From Hevea brasiliensis (taxonomy: Eukaryota > Streptophyta > Magnoliopsida > Malpighiales > Euphorbiaceae), in contig NC_079498.1 of assembly GCF_030052815.1 (NCBI RefSeq), positions 70,418,992-70,482,991 of the forward strand: DNA of 64,000 bases, in the 5' to 3' direction. The notes below the pieces were generated by a model that saw only the letters and a list, made by a program, of their open reading frames with translations, searched no databases and was not told the origin of the DNA. Every line of letters begins with the position of its first letter. Positions within the stretch are counted from its first letter, which is position 1. Below, piece after piece: positions 57,564 through 64,000 of this stretch. The position numbers were made by a program, and so were the translations under genes.

Positions 57564-60500
57564 TATCACACCTTACCCCTCTGTAAGATATAACATGATC
57601 CCGTAGAATACCTAATGAACTACCGAACTTCATCTACCGATAACTCATTAAGTGCCCTACAGGGGATTTTAAAACAATTTTCTTACATTTTGGAAGTGGT
57701 GAGCATTTTGGTAGGAATTAAAATCATTTATTCAAACCTTACAAACTAGTAAAAATTTTTTTGTCCATTTTTATTTTTTCGCAAATTTTATAAAAATTTC
57801 GGCAGAGTGCCATCTATATTTTGAGAAAACAGTTCTTCAAAAACCTGTAAAAAAATACTTCTAATAAATTGTCACAACTCCCAACCTCCAAATAATCTCA
57901 AGTCAATACAATACAATTCTACAATCCAATCAAAGTTTATCATCTCAAAATATTTCATTCATGTTGTATTCAAATTTTAATTTACATATACAGGTCTTAA
58001 TTTACAAAAAGAAAATCCAAAATAATATCATTACAATTTATTATACAACTGCTCAACTTTACATTAATACATATGACATTATAATATTTACATCAAAATA
58101 ACTACAAGAGTATAAAATAATACCCGTACAAAAAGATCAGTGTAGTCCTCAATATTAATAGCAGCTCACTTTGCTGCTTTCTCCTTGCCCTTATCTGCGA
58201 CAGCAAAATAAGCTATCGCTAAGTACAAAAATACTTAGTGGTGCATAATAAAAATTTAAAATACAATACATAAATCATTCATTGACAAAACACAATTTAA
58301 ATGTTGCACAATTACATTTCACAAATTATCAAAGCTCATTATAGAAAAATTGTGGGTCAAATAATTTAATAAACATAGTGTTGCCAATTCATACACAACT
58401 TAAGCCATGACACAAAATTTCCGATCAATGTCACGTTGTACACCATGACAAAGCAATCTACAACCCCACTAATCGAGATCAATGAGGGAGGTGGCTAACT
58501 AGCTAATGAGTACTCATCCGATCTACAACCTCAACTGGTAAACCAGAGAGGGAGGAAAATAATCGATCTCAACCCCATAATTGGGGGAGGAATAATAAGG
58601 CACTGTCATGCTAAGTGTGAATCAAAAATCCATTTCAAACATATTATTCAAATATTGCATACAAAAATGAAATCAATTTCCAAAGTTACAATTTCATCAC
58701 AAAGTGGCAACACAAAAGTTCTTAAACTCATAATGCGTACTAAATAAATTTTTCAAGGATAAAATGCTTAAATATGGTTTATTGTGCACAAACTTGACGT
58801 GAGTTGCCTCTAGGCCTTGACTCAGTCTCTTAGACTTTCCGAGCCTTTTTCAGCTGAAACACACAATTTCACAGTGTTTCAGTACCATAACTTAGCATAA
58901 ATCCAAAAATAAATTCAAATTCACTTTTATCTAGCTTTTATATGCTAAACTTGGCGTTCTTTAAAATTTGTGTTTCGGGGTTACCATTCACTACACTATT
59001 CAAGTCAATTTGTTGAATTTCTAAGGCTTAATAGGTATGGAAATTCCAAGTTCAACCACATACCACATTTTGGTCACTAAATTTGTTGGTTTTGGTCATT
59101 TTCTCAAAACTTAGGTCTTTTAGGCAAATTTTTAAATTTTCAGTTTTAGTGTCTTAGGTTACACTGTTCCATTGGTCATTTTTCTGTTAGAATTTGGCAA
59201 AACTTTCTTCATAGAAAATGTTCCCTATTGTCTTAAATTTATTCTCCTTTTTGAATCACTCCATTTGGAGTTTTGTAGCTCAAGTTATAGCTATTTGAAT
59301 CATGGCTGCCGGATTGAACTTAACCTTGATTTACAGGCACCAAAGCTGTTACATTGTTTTAGGTCACCAAATTTGGGTGGCCAAATGACTTGGTTAAGGT
59401 AATAATTTGGATTGGTACTCCTCATGAAAGTTGTTGGCCTATATCTCAACTGTCTACTGGTAAAATTTCAGATCATTTAGATCTGCCTAGCCCAAGTTAT
59501 GGCCAAATAAACAAACACTGTTCATTTGGTCATTTTTGTATAGGTCAGACTGCATAAAATTTGGCCAATTTGTTCACTAGGCTATGATCACTTTTTGGGC
59601 ATGATTCCTAAATAAAAAATGTTCCATTTTGTGTTTATTTTCATTTCCAATTGGTCTCATACCAATTGGACTTGTAAATTTTCAATTTTGGTCCCTTAAA
59701 GAGACCTTGGTCTTGCAGCCTGCAGCATGGCCATTTTCAATCTAAATTCACTCTCACTTCCAACACTCCCAACATACTCCAATTGGTCACAAATGACCAT
59801 TTCCCATCTCAAACCAAGTCCAACACAACATTTAATACATTCCCACATTTTTGTCTCCAAAACCCTAGATGCCAAAACCCTAGTTCACCTATTTGATGCA
59901 TTTAACTAATTTCAAGCATACTAACATTACTTCTATACTCATGTAAGCTTACATTCACTTTGAATTCAATCAAATTCATGCACACACATCAAAACCCTAG
60001 CTGGCTGAATTTTCCTCTAACCCTCCAACAATTAATTTCTTTTCATTTTAAGCATATTTCCAAGTTCTTCATGTTATAAATACTTAAATTAAACTAAAAA
60101 CTTAAAGTGAACTCACTAACCTTGAATTGCAGAATTGTTTTCCTCTTCAACTCCTTCCTTTCTTCTTTCTTTCTTGCTCAAACTTCTTTTCAAGACTAAA
60201 AGACCAAGTTTAATTAAGGTGTTTGCAATTTTTATGGCTAAAGTTTGGTTTCTTCAAGCTCAAAAATGAGCTTTTATGGAGGTAAAGTGAGAGTAATGGA
60301 GAAAGTGAGAGAGAGACGGCAATGGTGAGGAAGACATCTCTTTTTACTTTTTTTCTTTTTTTCTTTCTTTTTTTTTAATAAACTTATCCTTATGGAAGAC
60401 CCATAATTTATCCAAAATTTAATTCTTTACTATTATGTTTATTACATCATGCATGATGTCATCACCTTTTTCACTTTTTCTTTTTCTTTTTTTTTTCTAT

Positions 60501-61017
60501 TTATTTTTCCATTAGTTCTTTAATTTAATACGCGATTCTGAAATTTTCTTTTCTTTGATTTTATTTAACAGTCAGGTCAGGAGTCAGCTCTCGGGGTCAA
60601 TTGACCAAATTGCCCCTCGCCGGTTTAACCCAGTTTGCAAATAATTTAATATTTCTTCTGGCTCCCGACCTAATTATTTGACTGAGTTAACAATTCTTTT
60701 TCGTGATTTTCTCTTTTCCACTGTGCTCGTAATGGTCCTAAGGACCACAGCGTCACATTTTACGGTTTAAAATTTGAGTTTTAAACGACTTCGCAGTCCT
60801 TCCCGAGAAGGTCACCCATCGCTGTAACTCTCGGCTCATTTAACTTCTTATGTTCTGTTTTTCTTATCTATACTTAACTAATTGGCAATTACTAATTATT
60901 TGTGTTTAGGGCTTATCTAGTTATCTTAAGTATGGTTCTAATCCCCTTAATTATCCGGACCGACACCGATCACCGGAATAGTGAAATATACCAGGCTATG
61001 CAAATAAGGGTGTTACA
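57564..61017 (-). repeat. Gypsy VI 3' LTR
   Basis: 3454 bp, ending AAGGGTGTTACA. It has the same block order as the gypsy IV LTR but clearly more divergence, with a short palindrome ACATCATGCATGATGT at 60444-60459 where gypsy IV has its 34-bp one. Open frames within are not supported as genes. Confidence 0.92.
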
Positions 61018-61036
61018 ATTCTCCCCCCCCCCCCTT
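61018..61036 (-). other. Polypurine tract of gypsy VI
   Basis: On the plus strand, ATTCTCC followed by a C-run of about 12, longer than in gypsy IV. It abuts the 3' LTR. Confidence 0.88.
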
Positions 61037-61069
61037 AAAATAAATTTCGTCTCGAAATTTTACCTGGTA

Positions 61070-62569
61070 TCAATCTCTGAACAGTTGTTGGTGTTGTATC
61101 CTCATGTCTTCCTCTCGTTCCCAAGTAGCTTCTTGGCCCCAATGATGGTTCCACAGCACTTTCACCAATGGTATTTGCTTGTTCCGTAGCTGCTTCACCT
61201 CATAATCTTCTTCAAATGTGAGGTCTAGATTTACTTCAATTTCTTCTATCGATATAGCATGAGTGGGGTCTGATCTGTACCTCCTCAACATGGACACATG
61301 GAAAACATTATGTATCTTCTCTAACTCTAGAGGTGGCGCCAAATGATATGCCAAAGGACCCACTCTTTCCAGAACCTCATAAGGCCCAATGAAACGAGGA
61401 CTCAGTTTCCCTTTCCTGCCGAATCTCATAATCCTCTTCCATGGGGAAACCTTGAGGAATACTTTGTCACCCACTGCATATTCAATATCCCTTCTCTTCA
61501 GATCAACATAGGACTTCTGACAGTCTGACACAGTCTTAAGGCGATCTCTGATTATCTTGATTTTCTCCTCAGTCTGCTAAACAATTTCAGGCCCAATCAT
61601 CTTCCTTTGACCCACGCCATCCCAACACAATGGGGTTCTACATTTTCTGCCATACAAAACTTCATATGGAGGCATTCCAATGCTTGATTGGTAGCTGTTG
61701 TTGTAAGCAAACTCAATCAAAGGCAAATGTGTGTCCCAACTGCCCTCAAACTCAATCACACAAACCCGTAGCATGTCCTTCAAAATCTGAATTACCCTCT
61801 CAGACTGGCCATCTGTCTGTGGGTGGAATGCCGTACTAAAGTTCAATCTAGTTCCTAGGGCTCTCTGAAGACTACCCCAGAATCTAGAAGTGAACCTCGG
61901 TTATCTGTTGATACGATGGATACTGGCACTCCATGCAGTCTCACAATCTCATCAATGTACAACTTGGCCAATCTTTCTAAATTGTAGTCCATTCGAATAG
62001 GCTGAAAATGAGCAGACTTAGTCAATCTGTCAACAATGACCCAAACTGTATCATGACTCTTCTGTGTCCTTGGAAGTCCCATCACAAAATCCATAGTTAT
62101 TCTCTCCCATTTCCATTCTAGCACTGGTAGTGGATGTAATAACCCAATTGGTACTTGATGCTCTGCCTTCACTTGCTGACAAGTTAGGCATTTAGAAACA
62201 AATTCTGCCACCTCTTTTTTTATACCCATCCACCAGCAATGCTCCTTTAGCCCTCTATACATTTTTATACCACCAGGGTGCATGGCAAAAGGAGACTCAT
62301 GTCCTTCCTTCAAAATGATCTGCCTCAAATCAACATTATTAGGAACACACATTCTTCCCTAGTGTAGCAATAGACCATCATCTCTTATTGAGAATTCTGG
62401 TTTCTTACCCTGCTGGACTTCTTCCAATAGCCTCTGATACTTCTGATCATTACGGCGACCATTACGATCGATCAATCAACAGTGGCTGTACATGCCATGC
62501 AACTACTGTCTGCCCCTCATCATTAATCTTTAAGCTGGCATGTAATGATCTCAACTCATGTACCATAGA
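61070..62569 (-). pseudogene. Gypsy VI integrase with chromodomain-like tail
   Basis: HHCC region (HESPFAMHPGGIKMYRGLKE; KCLTCQQVKAEH), DDE core ([34 protein letters not shown] with the catalytic Glu), GPY/F module (KLSPRFIGPYEVLERVGPLA) and tail VKVLWNHHWGQEATWEREED ending QLFRD at the stop 61070-61072. Lesions: a frameshift near 62460, TAG in the LLH-GRMCVP stretch near 62360, a frameshift near 61905 that destroys the SDRDPRF motif with the second Asp, and TAG at 61577. The C-terminal tail is better preserved than in gypsy IV. Confidence 0.92.
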
Positions 62570-64000
62570 CAAAGGAGTAACCCGTAGACTTACCATAGTC
62601 TTGCGACTTAAGGCGTCAGCCACCACATTAGCTTTCCTTGGCTGATAGTCTATCAGACAATCATAGTCTTTTATCAACTCCAACCATCTCCTCTGTCTCA
62701 AATTCAACTTTTTCTGGGTGCCCAAATGCTTCAAACTCTTATGATCTGTGTAGATGTAGCACTTCTCTCCATACAAATAATGTCTCCAGATCTTAAGAGC
62801 AAATACAATAGCTGCAAGCTCCAAATCATGTGTCCGATAATTCCTCTCATGTGGTTTTAGTTGGCGTGATGCATAGGCAATGACATTTCAATCTTGCATC
62901 AGTACATTGCCTAACCAATTGTGAGAAGCATCACTGTAAACTATATATTCTTTACCCGGTGTAGGTAAAGTCAAGACTGGAGCCTTAGTCAAACATTTCT
63001 TCAATTCATCAAAACTCTGTTGGCATTTATTAATCCACTAAAATTTTACATCTTTCCTAAGCAGCTTGGTTAATGGAGATGCCAACATGGAGAATCCCTT
63101 CACAAAACGGCGGTAGTATCCAGCTAAACCCAGAAAACTGCGAATCTCTATGATATTTCTGGGTGGGTTCCAATTAAGGACAGCTTCTATCTTGCTAAAA
63201 TCTACCTTAATACCCTCTGCTGATACTATGTGCCCCAAAAAGGATATCTCCTTCAGCCAAAATTCACATTGCAACAATTTAGTGTATAGTTATTTCTCCC
63301 TCAAAGTTTGTAGTACAATCCGCAGATGTCTTTCATGCTCTTCTATATTCCTCGAACAAACCAATATATTATTTATAAATACCACAATAAACTGGTCAAG
63401 GTATGGCCTGAAGATAGTGTTCATCAGATCCATAAAAGCAGCATGAGCATTAGTTAACCCGAATGGCATAACCAAGAACTCATAATGGCCATAGTAGGTT
63501 CTAAAGGCAGTTTTAGAAATACTATGCTCTTGTACTTTTAGCTGATAATAACCTGATCTCAGGTCAATTTTGGAGAACATAGCTGCACCCCTTAACTGAT
63601 CAAACAAGTCATCAATGCGGGGCAATGGGTATCTATTCTTTATTGTCACCTTATTCAACTGTCGATAGTCAATGCATAACAAGAGAGTGCCATCATTCTT
63701 CTTTACAAATAACACTGGCTCTTCCCAAGGTGACACACTAGGGCAGATAAAGCCCTTATCAAGCAGCTTTTGCAACTGCACTTTCAATTCTTTTAGTTCT
63801 GCTGTTGCCATTCTGTATGGCATTATGGAGATTGAGTCCACACAAGGCATAACATCAATCTCAAACTTCACTTCTCTTTCTAGAGGTAATCTTGGCAATT
63901 CATCAGGAAATACATCCGGAAAGTCACATATCGTAGGGATGTCCCTCAATGCTGGACTACCCACTTGGGTGTCCATCACATGTATCAAGTATGCCTCACA
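62570..64000 (-). pseudogene. Gypsy VI reverse transcriptase and RNase H
   Basis: Open from the window edge to 63290: [20 protein letters not shown], then RT with [20 protein letters not shown] and [14 protein letters not shown]. The catalytic pair is FINN instead of FIDD: both Asp codons (63371-63373 and 63368-63370) are AAT, each one G to A from GAT. A stop at 63290-63292 follows, then [20 protein letters not shown], a stop near 63038, and RNase H ([43 protein letters not shown]). The RNase H conserved Asp in TDHKSL is kept here. The polymerase is dead by active-site loss as well as by stops. Confidence 0.93.

Larger units (their letters stand above)
57564..64000 (-). mobile_element. Gypsy VI, Ty3/gypsy element running off the right edge
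   Basis: 3' LTR 57564-61017, PPT, and the pol end 61070 up to the window edge, all on the minus strand. It is closely related to gypsy IV in LTR and protein. It is inserted in the gag of gypsy V. The LTR start reads TATCACACC (canonical TGTCACACC). Confidence 0.92.

Overview
The window is repeat-dominated plant nuclear DNA, most likely from a eudicot. The species cannot be read from the sequence. I found no intact host gene, tRNA, rRNA or CRISPR array. Almost every base belongs to LTR retrotransposons of two groups: Ty3/gypsy elements with 3.1-4.0 kb LTRs (chromovirus-like; Tekay/Del is my best guess from the LTR length and the integrase tail), and a Ty1/copia family with 2.1 kb LTRs. All primer-binding sites seen are versions of TGGTATCAGAGC, the initiator-Met tRNA type. 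The only other identifiable sequence is a decayed MuDR-like (MULE) transposase fragment.

Region 1 (1-32864) is a five-level nest. Gypsy I (minus strand; gag at 1-692, 5' LTR 821-3706) is split by a plus-strand solo gypsy LTR (3707-7327). That LTR is split by copia A (minus, 7328-14919), whose 5' LTR is split by gypsy II (minus, 14920-31950). The 3' LTR of gypsy II is split by copia B (plus, 15110-24638). The outer layers then close in reverse order: copia A at 31951-32466, the solo LTR at 32472-32629, gypsy I at 32630-32864. Target-site duplications (TSDs) and empty-site comparisons support the order. A deletion removed the left edge of gypsy II together with part of the copia A LTR.

Region 2 (32865-37757) holds unclassified AT-rich sequence split by a solo gypsy LTR (33244-36697), then the inner part of the MULE remnant (minus strand).

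Region 3 (37758-53500) is gypsy IV, a full-length minus-strand element with gag, protease, RT, RNase H, integrase and a chromodomain-like tail. It is closed by in-frame stops only. Its 5' LTR contains a 4.03 kb solo LTR (49260-53287) flanked by a perfect GAGGA duplication.

Region 4 (53501-64000) begins with the N-terminal MULE fragment, then the 5' LTR and gag start of gypsy V (plus). That gag is cut by gypsy VI (minus), whose 3' LTR and pol run off the right edge.

The least ordinary features are these. Both copia copies lack the protease region, and a 23-bp tandem repeat sits at that point, so its copy number sets the gag-pol frame. The two copia elements form a roughly 7.4 kb inverted repeat. 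Gypsy II has a second protease-like piece fused after a reverse transcriptase stub. The gypsy LTRs carry conserved ATGACATCAT palindromes and a decayed ~200-bp repeat module.
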